A stretch of 64,000 nucleotides of DNA from Pseudobdellovibrionaceae bacterium. GTDB lineage: Bacteria > Bdellovibrionota > Bdellovibrionia > Bdellovibrionales > UBA1609. The translations under genes were made by a program, and so were the position numbers. This document shows positions 51,193 to 60,083 of this stretch, one piece after another; positions within the stretch are counted from its first letter, which is position 1; each line of letters begins with the position of its first letter. The notes beneath the pieces were generated by a model that was given only the letters and a program-made list of their open reading frames with translations, did no database searches and was not told the DNA's origin. The DNA lies in assembly GCA_020635075.1 (NCBI GenBank), contig JACKAM010000003.1, positions 186,001 through 250,000 on the forward strand, written 5' to 3'.

Positions 51193-51547
51193 AAATAAGA
51201 CTGTCAGACGGATTGCTGTTTCTGAGGCAATTTTTTGCCAGCTTGAAACTGAAGTGAATAGAATCAAGTCATCTGGTACTCACTTTAAAGTAAACGAGTC
51301 TAAGCTTGCCGCCGTGATTATTAAAAGATTTTTTAAAATCTATCTCGAAAAAGACCGCTCGCTGCTTGAAAAGGAATTTTTCGACAAAAAGTCCTACTTG
51401 GAACAGCTACTTAAACAGTCTAACTCTGATGAGGAATTGCAGCAAAGCCTCGGACAGTTTTTGCGTAATTCCAAGGGGCGTCGAGGCCGTAAAACCAATA
51501 AGAAAAAAGAAAATGATAGTTCGGATTCACTCAAAAGCGAGCTGTGA
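51185..51547 (+). CDS. Small basic/acidic protein, possible mobilization accessory
   Basis: A 120-residue protein from a GTG. The N-terminal part (VRRIAVSEAIFCQLETEVNR) could be a ribbon-helix-helix; the C-terminus is lysine/arginine-rich (NSKGRRGRKTNKKKEN). Such proteins often help relaxases bind oriT. Last gene before the terminator at 51571, so it closes the transfer operon. Confidence 0.5.
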   Translation: MNKNKTVRRIAVSEAIFCQLETEVNRIKSSGTHFKVNESKLAAVIIKRFFKIYLEKDRSLLEKEFFDKKSYLEQLLKQSNSDEELQQSLGQFLRNSKGRRGRKTNKKKENDSSDSLKSEL

Positions 51548-51570
51548 GGCAACTTGAGTGAGAGGAAACT

Positions 51571-51600
51571 GGGGGAGTCCTCATGGATTCCCCCTTTTTT
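51571..51600 (+). terminator. Intrinsic terminator of the transfer operon
   Basis: GGGGGAGTCC-TCAT-GGATTCCCCC followed by TTTTTT: a 10-bp stem with one G-T pair and a 4-base loop, 24 bases after the 51547 stop. Confidence 0.85.
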
Positions 51601-51635
51601 GTTTTATTGAAATTAACTTTTAGGAGAAAGAGATT

Positions 51636-52049
51636 TTGAATGATACTCAGTCAATAGATATCGATTGGAAGGTTTGTAGCGCAGGCGATAAAAGACGGCT
51701 TCTAGCAATAAAGGCCCTACTTGCCAGCTTTCCAGGCTTTCTTTTATTTCTGTTTAATAAAGAAAAACCAGAGCTAAGAGCGGATGCGAAGTCGCTAAAA
51801 AAGTTCGCCCAATCATTTAGTTCCGGCGAACAGGTATTAATCAACATTGCCATTGATATTTGGAATGGCGAGGGTGGTATTCACTTTAATGACATTTATG
51901 AAATATTGGATACAAAAAATTTTATTGCAGTTTTAAAATCCCTGGACATTCTAAGGGGTGAAAGTTTGCACAAGGAACTTAGGACCTTAAAGCTTTTTGA
52001 GGCCCTAATTGACCAAGCGGATGCAAAATCTAATGTCAAATCAAGCTAA
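51636..52049 (+). CDS. Hypothetical ICE protein
   Basis: A 137-residue soluble protein from a TTG after AGGAGAAAG. Helical and lysine/leucine-rich (LLAIKALLASFPGFLLFLFNKEKPELRADAKSLKKFAQSF) with no recognised family. Between the transfer-operon terminator and the integrase, where excision or maintenance functions often lie. Confidence 0.5.
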   Translation: MNDTQSIDIDWKVCSAGDKRRLLAIKALLASFPGFLLFLFNKEKPELRADAKSLKKFAQSFSSGEQVLINIAIDIWNGEGGIHFNDIYEILDTKNFIAVLKSLDILRGESLHKELRTLKLFEALIDQADAKSNVKSS

Positions 52050-52263
52050 AACAGGGGCAAAAAGGCAAAATACTCTCTGGAGTCCAGAAGTAAAACTCAT
52101 GCCAAAAGCGGTTTCTGAGGAGGAATATACATTTTTAGTTGCGGAACTCGCAGAATTTATCTATGATTTCCTTCGCCAGCCCCATCAAAATTCAAATCAA
52201 TCCACTGTTACTGAAATTTGTACGACAGATAGAGTCGTAGGAAGGACAGTTAGCAATGGGTAA
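52009..52263 (+). CDS. Small protein upstream of the recombinase
   Basis: An 84-residue frame overlapping both neighbours (ATG at 52033 is another possible start). The sequence MPKAVSEEEYTFLVAELAEFIYDFLR has no known motif. Being coupled to the recombinase gene, it could be a directionality factor, though nothing in the sequence shows that. Confidence 0.4.
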   Translation: MTKRMQNLMSNQAKTGAKRQNTLWSPEVKLMPKAVSEEEYTFLVAELAEFIYDFLRQPHQNSNQSTVTEICTTDRVVGRTVSNG

Positions 52264-53995
52264 AAAGAAGCAAGCATTTAAAATTGGATTTTATATCAGA
52301 GTCTCAACCGAGGAACAGGCTCAGAATATTGAAGGTTCCATTAGAAATCAGGAAGAGCGTCTTAAGTCCCATGTGGAGTTTAAAAACTCTCACGGGCACT
52401 TTGGTGAAATTAAGGAAGTCTTTATTGATCGTGCCAGGTCAGGGAAGGACACCAATCGCCCAGAGCTGCAAAAACTCTTGGAAGCTATCAGACAAGGAGA
52501 GATCAATTTTGTAATGGCCACAGAATTGTCACGAATTTCACGCTCTATTAAAGATTTTGCGGAAATCTGGGACCTCATGCAGTCGCATGGATGTGGATTT
52601 CAAAGTTTACGAGAAAATTTTGATACGACCACGGCGGCAGGGGAATTAGTGCTCTTTTCGATGGCGAATTTGGCCCAGTTTGAAAGAAGGCAGGTCTCTG
52701 AAAGAGTCGCTCTAAACATGAACGCCAGAGCTAAACGTGGACTTTATAACGGTGGTGTAGTGCCTTTTGGTTACAAACTGATTGCTGATAAACCTGGGTA
52801 CTTAGATGTAGACAAAAATCAAAGCAAGATTGTCCAGCGGGCTTTTCAGGTGTTTTTAAAAGAAGAATCCCTATCGAAAACAGCAAAGTGGCTTAATGAA
52901 AATGGTTATAAAATGGAGCGTTTTACCAGTGGTGGTGGTAAATTTAGACTTGATTTTTTCACTGTGGAAAACCTTCATCATATATTACGCAATAAAGTCT
53001 ATGTGGGAGTAAGAACCTACAAGGATAAGGACGACGAAATTGAAGTCGATGCCGTGTGGCCAGCCATTGTCGAGAGGGATTTATTTGACCGCGTGCAAAA
53101 GATGTTAACCCAAAATAAATCGCGCAGGAAAACCAGTTATCCCAAACGTCACCCTTACTTGCTTTCAGGAATCACCTTTTGTGAAATCTGTGGAGATCAT
53201 TTGTCGGGAAAGTCCGCCCATGGAAAAAAGAGAAAAATCCCTTACTATGAACATTCATGGCGCACAAAAAGGGGCTCTACCCTTACCCAGAAAAGTTTTG
53301 ATTGCGGAAATCATCGACGTTTTTTAGCCGACAAACTGGAAAAAATTGTTTTAGCCGAGGTTGAAAAGTTAGTCACAAATGCACCATTGGTTAGAAAGCT
53401 GTTACTACAAGCGCAGCTTGTGCATAAGCAAAGCTCCAGCACCAAGGAGTTGGAGAGTCTAAAGGCCAAGCTCTACAGCTACAACAGTCAATTAGATGCT
53501 TTGGCCGAGCGGCTTTCACAACTGCCTAAATCAGTTTCCGCTAAGCCCATCTTTAAACAAATGGAGCGAATAGAGGCCCTAAAGGCGGAAACAAGCGGTA
53601 AGATAGAGAGGCTGCGGGGTACGGATAGCGGTAGACAAGCAGAGCCTCCGATTGAACTGAGCGAATATCGGAAGTTTCTAGCCTCTCTAAAAGATTTGCT
53701 TAGAGGGGATGACCAGGCCATCAAAGCCAAGATTATTAAAAGACTGATTCATAGAATTGAAGTTGGCAAAGAAAGCGTTACAATCAGCTATAAAGCCGAT
53801 AAGCCGAGTCTCCTGCGAGAGCCCCTAGATTTGGGCTCTCGCTTTTTTTTATGTCAGAAATCCGGCAAAGTTCTTGAATTTCCCAATAAAAAAGGCGGCC
53901 AGGATTCGTGCCCTGCCGCCTCTGACTTTTCTTTGAATTTTTCTAGTGTGCGGTGTTCGAAAAGCTTGACAAATGGTAGCGAGGGAGGGACTTGA
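52256..53995 (+). CDS. Large serine recombinase (ICE integrase)
   Basis: A 579-residue frame. The N-terminal resolvase domain has IGFYIRVSTEEQAQNIEGS (catalytic Ser about residue 17), VFIDRARSGKDTNRPELQ and FVMATELSRISRSIKDF; a recombinase domain follows (VPFGYKL; NGYKMERFT), then a zinc ribbon (CEICGDHLSGKSAHGK...DCGNHRR) and a coiled coil (residues about 400-465). It should integrate and excise the ICE at the adjacent tRNA. The reading frame continues past the usual family end, through an intrinsic terminator, and stops inside the tRNA gene. Confidence 0.93.
   Translation: MGKKKQAFKIGFYIRVSTEEQAQNIEGSIRNQEERLKSHVEFKNSHGHFGEIKEVFIDRARSGKDTNRPELQKLLEAIRQGEINFVMATELSRISRSIKDFAEIWDLMQSHGCGFQSLRENFDTTTAAGELVLFSMANLAQFERRQVSERVALNMNARAKRGLYNGGVVPFGYKLIADKPGYLDVDKNQSKIVQRAFQVFLKEESLSKTAKWLNENGYKMERFTSGGGKFRLDFFTVENLHHILRNKVYVGVRTYKDKDDEIEVDAVWPAIVERDLFDRVQKMLTQNKSRRKTSYPKRHPYLLSGITFCEICGDHLSGKSAHGKKRKIPYYEHSWRTKRGSTLTQKSFDCGNHRRFLADKLEKIVLAEVEKLVTNAPLVRKLLLQAQLVHKQSSSTKELESLKAKLYSYNSQLDALAERLSQLPKSVSAKPIFKQMERIEALKAETSGKIERLRGTDSGRQAEPPIELSEYRKFLASLKDLLRGDDQAIKAKIIKRLIHRIEVGKESVTISYKADKPSLLREPLDLGSRFFLCQKSGKVLEFPNKKGGQDSCPAASDFSLNFSSVRCSKSLTNGSEGGT
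53816..53850 (+). terminator. Intrinsic terminator inside the recombinase frame
   Basis: CGAGAGCCC (53816-53824), an 8-base loop, GGGCTCTCG (53833-53841), then CTTTTTTTT. A perfect 9-bp stem with T-tract. It lies upstream of the frame's stop, so the last 45 or so codons are probably little transcribed or not original. Confidence 0.8.
53887..53921 (-). terminator. Terminator of the tRNA-Met gene
   Basis: On the minus strand AGGCGGC...GCCGCCT is followed by TTTT, 53 bases beyond the tRNA 3' end. Stem of 7 bp with extra G-C pairs in the loop region. It appears to be the native terminator of the tRNA gene. Confidence 0.65.
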
Positions 53996-54050
53996 ACCCC
54001 CGACACGCGGATTATGATTCCGCTGCTCTAACCAACTGAGCTACCCCGCC
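53974..54050 (-). tRNA. tRNA-Met (CAU), elongator type
   Basis: 77 bases with encoded CCA. Acceptor stem GGCGGGG, D arm AGCTCAGTTGGTTAGAGC, anticodon arm GCGGA-ATCATAA-TCCGC with CAT anticodon, T arm with GGTTCAAGT. The sequence resembles bacterial elongator tRNA-Met; tRNA-Ile2 (also CAU) is less likely. Its 3' end is overlapped by 22 bases of the recombinase frame, marking the ICE integration locus. Confidence 0.93.
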
Positions 54051-54358
54051 ACATACAAATTATAGATAGCAGACCCACCCAATATGCCGGGGCTTGATGC
54101 CTTTCGGTGTCATGGAAGAGTTGAGGCTAGAAGGCGTCAGTTCTACCTAAAGGGGCCCTCACCTGTCAATGAGAGGAGAAACCCCCACCAGATTGGCAAA
54201 ATGTCGTTTATGTGTCGCGTTATCGAGCATGGAAAAGTTTACCATTGCTGGGCCACCTTGACCCTGAAGGTAAAGCCGGACAAAAGTGAGGAAGTTAGAG
54301 ATGGGAAGTCCTTCGGGGGATGGGGGACTCCATAAGATCAAACATTAGAGGGGGATGT
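54051..54358. other. Intergenic region after the tRNA
   Basis: A 308-base stretch that should hold the tRNA promoter (minus strand) and the promoter of the lipoprotein gene at 54359. An open frame at 54084-54335 has no ribosome site and no protein character, so it is not called. Nothing else seen. Confidence 0.4.
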
Positions 54359-55966
54359 ATGAAGCTGTCTCGTCTCATTTGGACGACGGCTGCGACTGTT
54401 CTATTGTCGTCAGCTTGTACCAAGAAGGACAATCAAAGTGCGATCACGAATCAGGGAAGTGGCGGAGATCCGGCATTTATTGCGGTGAACTCGACAGCCC
54501 CTGAGACCAACACCATTCAGTTTTTGGATGAAGGCCGTCAGCCGCTAGTTGGGGCAAAAATTCTTATTGGCTATGATGCCAATGATCCATTCAATGGCAA
54601 TGAACTGGTGACGGATACTTCTGGGCTGGTCAACATTCCCAGCGATTGGAAAGCCGCCCTTCCCGTGACAGTGGTATCAGCAGGCAATGTTCGCACGACT
54701 TATGACAGTGTCCCGCCCACGACCACCACTCTTCAGGTCTCCGCAGCTGAAGGTGAGGGCAATTTAGAGGTAAAAGGAAACACCACTGACTTCGGCAACC
54801 TGCCCCGCGATGGCATGGTGGATTTTGGTTTGGTGATCCCGGGCTTTACGCAGAAAAAGCTTTTGCACTTTGATATTTCTGCGGTTGTCAGTCCTTCGGT
54901 GGACACTATTCGTGTTGCCGGCCAAAAGTTGGAAATTCCTTCCAACCTGACTTTGCCGAGCCAAACCGAGAGCTACATTATTCCCATTAAACTGAATAAG
55001 CCTCGCTACCGCACTTACGTTCGTCAGGAAGGGCAGCACAAGTTCTTTGCTCTCCATGGAAAGTTCCCCTTCAAAAAGGTGATCGACGATGTCCGTGGTG
55101 GCAAGAGCGTGTTTGAGGTGGTGAATCACTTTGAATTCTTAAGCGGTGGAATGACTGAAGTCGGCGTGAATAAATCAGGTGGCCGGGCTGACATGTCGGT
55201 TGCACCTGTGGGATTTAACTCCTCAATTGCTGTCAAAGCCCCTCAATATCCTGCGGACAAGTCACTGTTGTCTTTGGCAATGGCTGAGATCGACGGGATG
55301 TTGGTGCCCACAGACCTAAAACGACTGTTGCCCAATCAATCATTGAATCTAAAAACCTCCAGTGCTGCTGCCGCCGCTCATGTCCTTCATGTATTGACCA
55401 ACAGTCAGAACCTAGCCGGGGAATCCCCGCGCATGGCCGTCATGAGTGCTGATCTGATGACTCCGATGGATGCTGAAGCAGAAATTGCTTCCGGCGATGA
55501 AGGCATTCGCATCTTGGCTGGCGGTAGCCTGGCCCCTGGTGCTGTGTTTAATCAGCTCAGTTTTGTTCTCCAGAGTGCCCAGGATTCGGCTGCGCCGGTT
55601 TTCTTGGACATGATTGCTCCACCACAAATTGAGCCAAATGTTGTCAAAATGCAGGCACCACAGGCTCCTGCGGGAATTTTGCCTGTGGCCACATATTTAG
55701 TCCTGTCAGAGGTTGAGGAGCTTGCATCAGGCAAGGTAAAATCTGAGAGAAGAACGCGCCTATGGGAGGTTTTCACTTCCAATTGGGTGGATGCTGTTCG
55801 CTTACCGAGCTTCACTTTGAACCGCTTGCCTAACCGCAAGTATCGTTGGGAAGTGATGTATTTGGGCCGCTCAGCAGACGCCTCTGGCGCTGGCAATAGC
55901 CCTGGGACAGGAGTTGATTTACTTGAGGGAATTACTCACGTCACCCGCAACGCGGCTGACTTCTAG
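54359..55966 (+). CDS. Large lipoprotein with Ig-like N-terminal domain
   Basis: ATG 54359 follows GAGGGGGAT and begins a lipoprotein signal with lipobox LLSSAC. The 535-residue product has an early beta-domain resembling bacterial Ig-like/carboxypeptidase regulatory modules (TIQFLDEGRQPLVGAKILIGYD, DTSGLVNIPSDWK). The remainder is beta-rich and unrecognised. The 3' end overlaps the next lipoprotein gene by about 50 bases. Confidence 0.65.
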   Translation: MKLSRLIWTTAATVLLSSACTKKDNQSAITNQGSGGDPAFIAVNSTAPETNTIQFLDEGRQPLVGAKILIGYDANDPFNGNELVTDTSGLVNIPSDWKAALPVTVVSAGNVRTTYDSVPPTTTTLQVSAAEGEGNLEVKGNTTDFGNLPRDGMVDFGLVIPGFTQKKLLHFDISAVVSPSVDTIRVAGQKLEIPSNLTLPSQTESYIIPIKLNKPRYRTYVRQEGQHKFFALHGKFPFKKVIDDVRGGKSVFEVVNHFEFLSGGMTEVGVNKSGGRADMSVAPVGFNSSIAVKAPQYPADKSLLSLAMAEIDGMLVPTDLKRLLPNQSLNLKTSSAAAAAHVLHVLTNSQNLAGESPRMAVMSADLMTPMDAEAEIASGDEGIRILAGGSLAPGAVFNQLSFVLQSAQDSAAPVFLDMIAPPQIEPNVVKMQAPQAPAGILPVATYLVLSEVEELASGKVKSERRTRLWEVFTSNWVDAVRLPSFTLNRLPNRKYRWEVMYLGRSADASGAGNSPGTGVDLLEGITHVTRNAADF

Positions 55967-56447
55967 TCTGATTCTATTGTTCTCACTGGTGAGCGGGTGC
56001 GGCTCATTGTTTGCGGATAACCGCGAGCCCCCTGCCACCTTTGGTCCCCGAGAACAAATTTACTTTGCCAGTTTCGATCAAGTCTGGAGGGCCACTCAGT
56101 TGGCTCTTCAAAAATATCCCATTCGTGTAAACAACATGGACTTGGGAGTCTTGGAAACCGACAATATCAAGGGCTACAAAGTGTGGATGCCTCCTCATCG
56201 CAAGAGCGCCTCTGGTGGCTTATCCTACAAGCTCAATGTACGAGTGGTTAAAGGTGTGGTCGATGGCCGATCTTCCGTACGCGTAACGGTCATGAAGGAC
56301 ACGGAAATGAAAAAAGACTTTTTTGCCTCCAGCAAAAAGCTACCCAGCGATGGTTTGGAGGAGCGCTCCATTCTCTACCGGATCAAGCGTGAGCTGTTGA
56401 TCGACAAAGCCCTGCAAAAGGCGCAAAAGAAAATGAATCGCTCCTAG
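55914..56447 (+). CDS. Lipoprotein of unknown function
   Basis: A 177-residue frame from a TTG (TTG at 55923 is an alternative start). Signal peptide with lipobox SLVSGC. The mature part has FDQVWRATQLALQKYPIRVNNMDLGVLETD, a pattern seen in small outer-membrane lipoproteins of the BamC/DUF-type. Overlap with the preceding gene suggests coupled translation. Confidence 0.6.
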   Translation: MIYLRELLTSPATRLTSSLILLFSLVSGCGSLFADNREPPATFGPREQIYFASFDQVWRATQLALQKYPIRVNNMDLGVLETDNIKGYKVWMPPHRKSASGGLSYKLNVRVVKGVVDGRSSVRVTVMKDTEMKKDFFASSKKLPSDGLEERSILYRIKRELLIDKALQKAQKKMNRS

Positions 56448-56448
56448 A

Positions 56449-57234
56449 TCAGTTGGCAGAGGAGGCTTGTTTGGTGTTGTCTTTCCACCAGGCCAACCAC
56501 TTTTCCTTTTTCCAATAGGTTGTGGTCTTTTTGCTGCCAAGAACTTGACCAGTGGATCTTTCCAGACCTTTTATGGCATAAGGATGAAGATCCTTGTCCC
56601 CATCTCTCAGTGCCGAAATAAATCGAGAAGTGTCTGAAGGACGGCCAAACTTGCTGAGGGCACGAACAATGTGCTTACGAATCCACAGACTCTGCTGATT
56701 GCGGAAATTCTCCTTGGCATTCAGTCGAGACCACAACTTTTCAGAAAGCTCCTTACCACTTACCCGATCGATAGCTTGAACGGCGGCTGTGCGAACCACC
56801 AAAGCTTTGTCGTCCAATAGTTTCTCAGACCACTCCAATACCTTTTTGCGCGAACCATGAGTTAAAGCGATGAGGGCAGCATTGCGCATAAACCACTCGT
56901 CACTCTGGAGGGCTTTCTCCAGAGTCGGCTCAGCCAGCTTGGGCCACGCCTGTCCCAAAGCGGTGGTTGCCCGCCATCTGGTCTGCAGGGGTTCCTGGGG
57001 ATCAAAGGCTAACTCCTGAAGAGCCGCAACACCGCCTTTACCCAAGGTCTTAATCATTAGTAATCTTTCCTTCAAGGGCTGGCGAAGAGCGCGAACAGTG
57101 CGATCACGGTAGGGCCCTGCCAAGATCGATGAAGGCTTTAAGCCTTCTGTTTGACCGCGATTGGGCGCCGCCTGAGCCGAAATTGAGATGGAACATAGAA
57201 CAATTAGGCTTAAGACAAATTCCTTGGCCGGCAA
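56449..57234 (-). CDS. Secreted HEAT-repeat protein
   Basis: A 261-residue protein with a signal peptide (to AQA/APN). The middle (about 60-205) is made of HEAT-like helical repeats (ALQELAFDPQEPLQTRWRATTALG, EWFMRNAALIALTHGSRKKV, KALVVRTAAVQAIDRVSG). HEAT arrays bind proteins; a periplasmic scaffold role is plausible. The stop is 2 bases from the converging lipoprotein gene. Confidence 0.7.
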   Translation of the reverse strand: MPAKEFVLSLIVLCSISISAQAAPNRGQTEGLKPSSILAGPYRDRTVRALRQPLKERLLMIKTLGKGGVAALQELAFDPQEPLQTRWRATTALGQAWPKLAEPTLEKALQSDEWFMRNAALIALTHGSRKKVLEWSEKLLDDKALVVRTAAVQAIDRVSGKELSEKLWSRLNAKENFRNQQSLWIRKHIVRALSKFGRPSDTSRFISALRDGDKDLHPYAIKGLERSTGQVLGSKKTTTYWKKEKWLAWWKDNTKQASSAN

Positions 57235-57298
57235 TTTATATCTCCTGTTGTTGGGTCCCCCACTTGACCCGTTACTAAGCTGAACTCTGGGTTGATTC

Positions 57299-58558
57299 TC
57301 ACTCGCCTGAAATTAACTTACTGGCTTCAGCAGCCAGCTGGTCGGTGTCGACTTCGCCTTCCAATGCCGATTCGCCATTGTCATCGGCCTCACCAACAGC
57401 TTCCAGCTCGGCCATTTCCGCCAGCATTTTGTTGGTATCGACCGAACCGGTGTCGGCCATTTCTTCAACAAAGGCGGTACTATCTGTCTCGACATCTTTC
57501 GACTTGGCTGCGGCTTCTTTGGCCCTCTTCTTTTCATTTAATTCAGGAATGGAATCCGTAAGGGTTCGGGTGAACTCGGCCAATATGTCATCGCCCCCGC
57601 TATCCTCAGGAACTTCCACTTCCTCCTCATTTTGAGGCTCGGCGGATGCAGCCGCAACCACCGGAGGGGCTTCCTCCTCCACTGCTGCCGGAGCCTCGTC
57701 AGCTAACTCGGGAACCGGGACGTCCCCTTCACCAGTCAGTTCATCCTCCGCAGATTCGCTACTGGCGGCAGCTTCCACCTCGGCTATGGCTTCATTGAGA
57801 ACATCAAGATCGCTGGTTAAATCACCACTGGGAACTTCGTTGGAGTCAATCTCGTTCGTTGTTTCGTCAGGCTTGGCTGCAGTTCCACCCACTTCCACGG
57901 CCTGGGCAAACTCCTTCACCAGATCCTCGCCCTTTTCACCAGTGGCGGCTACCTCCTCTTCCTCTTTGCCTTCATCGGCGACAGGCTCTTCGACCTTACC
58001 GCTAGTGGCGCCAACCGCATCGCCCATCTCCTCCAGTTGACGCTTAAGGCGGGCGTTTTCCTCTTTGTAGAGCGAGAGATCGGCAATGTCGTCTTCGATG
58101 ATCTCGTACTCGGCCAGCTTGCCTTCTAAGTCGCGGATTTTTTCCAGATAGGACGAGACATCAACTTCAGGGGCACCCTCTGGCGGACTGCTGGCCTTAA
58201 GCATTTGGATTTCAGCTTCCTTTTGTGCCAGCTCTTGCATGATCTTTTCCATGGAAGCACTACCCGCACCAGCTAGCTCTGCTCCAGCGTCTGACAACTC
58301 ACCTCCGGACGAAACCGCAGCTGGGTTTGCCCCAGTACCAGGAGAAGATCCAGTCGCAATTCCTTTTTGTGCGATCTCTTTGAGTGTGGCTTCAAGAGAG
58401 CCCAAATCAGAAATATCCAAGGCCTCGCCCGATTTGTTCTTTCCTTTGCCAAAGATAAGCAACACAAACCACGCACCAACCAACAGGAGAATTACCGCAA
58501 TTAGCCATTGGATAATGACAGCGAGATTGGAGATAAAGAAATTTAAGAACGCATCCAT
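57299..58558 (-). CDS. Acidic membrane-anchored coiled-coil protein
   Basis: A 419-residue protein with one strong N-terminal membrane helix (AVIIQWLIAVILLLVGAWFVLLIFG, about 13-37). Next come a coiled coil (about 105-175: MEKIMQELAQKEAEIQMLKA, SYLEKIRDLEGKLAEYE, DLSLYKEENARLKRQLEEM) and a very acidic low-complexity Glu/Ala tail to the end. It is probably a cytoplasm-facing scaffold at the inner membrane. No named family. Confidence 0.65.
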   Translation of the reverse strand: MDAFLNFFISNLAVIIQWLIAVILLLVGAWFVLLIFGKGKNKSGEALDISDLGSLEATLKEIAQKGIATGSSPGTGANPAAVSSGGELSDAGAELAGAGSASMEKIMQELAQKEAEIQMLKASSPPEGAPEVDVSSYLEKIRDLEGKLAEYEIIEDDIADLSLYKEENARLKRQLEEMGDAVGATSGKVEEPVADEGKEEEEVAATGEKGEDLVKEFAQAVEVGGTAAKPDETTNEIDSNEVPSGDLTSDLDVLNEAIAEVEAAASSESAEDELTGEGDVPVPELADEAPAAVEEEAPPVVAAASAEPQNEEEVEVPEDSGGDDILAEFTRTLTDSIPELNEKKRAKEAAAKSKDVETDSTAFVEEMADTGSVDTNKMLAEMAELEAVGEADDNGESALEGEVDTDQLAAEASKLISGE

Positions 58559-58706
58559 GCTTGTTTCTATTATTCTCGCTGGCTGTGGAAGAAATCGTCA
58601 AGAAAACCATCGGTTTAGATACAAGGCCGGCACCAAAGACCGTGATCTGTTAAGCTCGCCTAAAGAATTCTGTCCCTCAAATGGGATTTATGTTAGACCT
58701 TAGTCT

Positions 58707-60062
58707 ATGAACTCCCACAATACTCAACAATTTGAGCTCCTTATTCAAGGTGGTGAGTGTCTTCTCCGACAATCCGATGGCAGTTGGAAGCTTGAGTCCG
58801 TGGATCTGGGGATCTCTTCGGGACGCATTCAGGTCCTTGGTTCGCTCAAGCCCGAGCAGGCCAAGACTGTTTTTCAAGCCAAAGGACTACAAATTCTTCC
58901 TGGACTGATCGATACCCAAGTTCATTTTCGCGAACCTGGATTGGAGCACAAAGAAGACCTGGCCTCGGGAACGCGAGGGGCTCTATTGGGTGGCATCACC
59001 GCAGTATTTGAGATGCCCAACACTAAACCCAACACGGTGTCGGCTTTGGATTTGGCTGACAAGATGACCAGGGCAAAAAATCGTGCGTGGACTCACTATG
59101 CCTTTTACCTGGGAGCTTCAACGGAAAACATTCACAAGTTGGCTGAGTTGGAAGTCCTCCCCGGCTGTTGCGGAGTAAAGATTTTTATGGGTAGCTCCAC
59201 CGGCAGTCTGTTGGTTGCTGAAGATGAGCAGCTTCGGCAGGTTTTAAGCGTGGGCAAAAGGCGGGTTGCGGTGCACTGTGAGGATGAGTTCCGCTTGAAG
59301 GAGCGATTCTCTTTGGTGGAGAACTCTCCTGGTCGGGTGGAACTCCACCCTGAATGGCGGGACGTGGAAACGGCATTGCGGGCCACCAAGCGCATCGTTC
59401 AATTGGGACGCGAGACTGGTCACCCGCTGCACATTCTTCACGTAACCACCGCTGAAGAAATGGAGTTCCTCAAGGATCAAAAAGATATCTGCACAGTCGA
59501 GTGTACACCTCAGCACCTGACCCTGACGGCACCCGAATGTTATGAAAGGCTCGGGACGCTGGCGCAAATGAATCCTCCCATCCGAGACGAGCGCCACCGG
59601 CAAGGTCTTTGGAAGGCCGTCACCGACGGAGTGGTGGATGTTCTTGGCTCTGACCATGCTCCTCACACCCGGGATGAAAAACGTCAAGAGTATCCCAAAA
59701 GCCCTTCGGGCATGACGGGAGTGCAGACGATTGTACCTTTGATGCTCAATCATGTGAGCCAAGGGCGTTTGAGCCTCGGGCGCCTGGTGGAACTCCTGGC
59801 TTATAACCCATCCCGCATCTGGGGGCTGGAAGGGCGAGGCGAGATCAAAGTGGGGGCTCGGGCTGATTTGACGGTCATTGATATAAATCGTGAAGAAGAG
59901 ATCACTAATGGGTGGATTGCCAGCAAATCAGGGTGGTCCCCATTTGACGGCTACAAAGTAAAAGGGTGGCCGATCGCCACCCTTCTTAATGGCCAAGTGG
60001 CCATGCGGGACAAAGAAATCGTTGGAGCACCAGCGGGTCGGCCGCTGGATTTCCAACTTTAA
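58707..60062 (+). CDS. pyrC: Dihydroorotase (class I-like)
   Basis: A 451-residue amidohydrolase of the dihydroorotase/allantoinase group, for the third step of UMP synthesis. Motifs in order: DTQVHFREPGLEHKEDLASG (about 74), VFEMPNTKPNT, GVKIFMGSSTGSL (carboxylated lysine, about 158), HCEDE, HILHVTTAEE, and DVLGSDHAPHTRDEK (about 310). The first metal-binding His of HxH is Gln here (QVH), a variant I recall from other bacterial dihydroorotases. No other pyrimidine gene is adjacent. Confidence 0.9.
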   Translation: MNSHNTQQFELLIQGGECLLRQSDGSWKLESVDLGISSGRIQVLGSLKPEQAKTVFQAKGLQILPGLIDTQVHFREPGLEHKEDLASGTRGALLGGITAVFEMPNTKPNTVSALDLADKMTRAKNRAWTHYAFYLGASTENIHKLAELEVLPGCCGVKIFMGSSTGSLLVAEDEQLRQVLSVGKRRVAVHCEDEFRLKERFSLVENSPGRVELHPEWRDVETALRATKRIVQLGRETGHPLHILHVTTAEEMEFLKDQKDICTVECTPQHLTLTAPECYERLGTLAQMNPPIRDERHRQGLWKAVTDGVVDVLGSDHAPHTRDEKRQEYPKSPSGMTGVQTIVPLMLNHVSQGRLSLGRLVELLAYNPSRIWGLEGRGEIKVGARADLTVIDINREEEITNGWIASKSGWSPFDGYKVKGWPIATLLNGQVAMRDKEIVGAPAGRPLDFQL

Positions 60063-60083
60063 ACCACCAACGTACAACCTTTC

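Larger units (their letters stand above)
24028..53886. mobile_element. Integrative and conjugative element (approximate limits)
   Basis: The region is A/T-richer than both flanks and holds a type IV secretion operon, a large serine recombinase next to tRNA-Met, a toxin-antitoxin pair, a DGR and a regulatory operon. The right end is near the tRNA gene. The left end is masked by the IS481 insertion at 24027. I found no convincing direct repeat for attL/attR, so both limits are approximate, and integration site and boundaries are inference. Confidence 0.75.

Noticed and set aside
54084..54335. Open frame of 83 codons between tRNA-Met and the lipoprotein gene
   Set aside because: No ribosome site, no recognisable protein features, and it sits where promoters for the tRNA and lipoprotein gene are expected.
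57292..58040. Several plus-strand open frames opposite the acidic coiled-coil gene
   Set aside because: Serine/arginine-rich translations typical of antisense shadows of Glu/Ala-rich codons.
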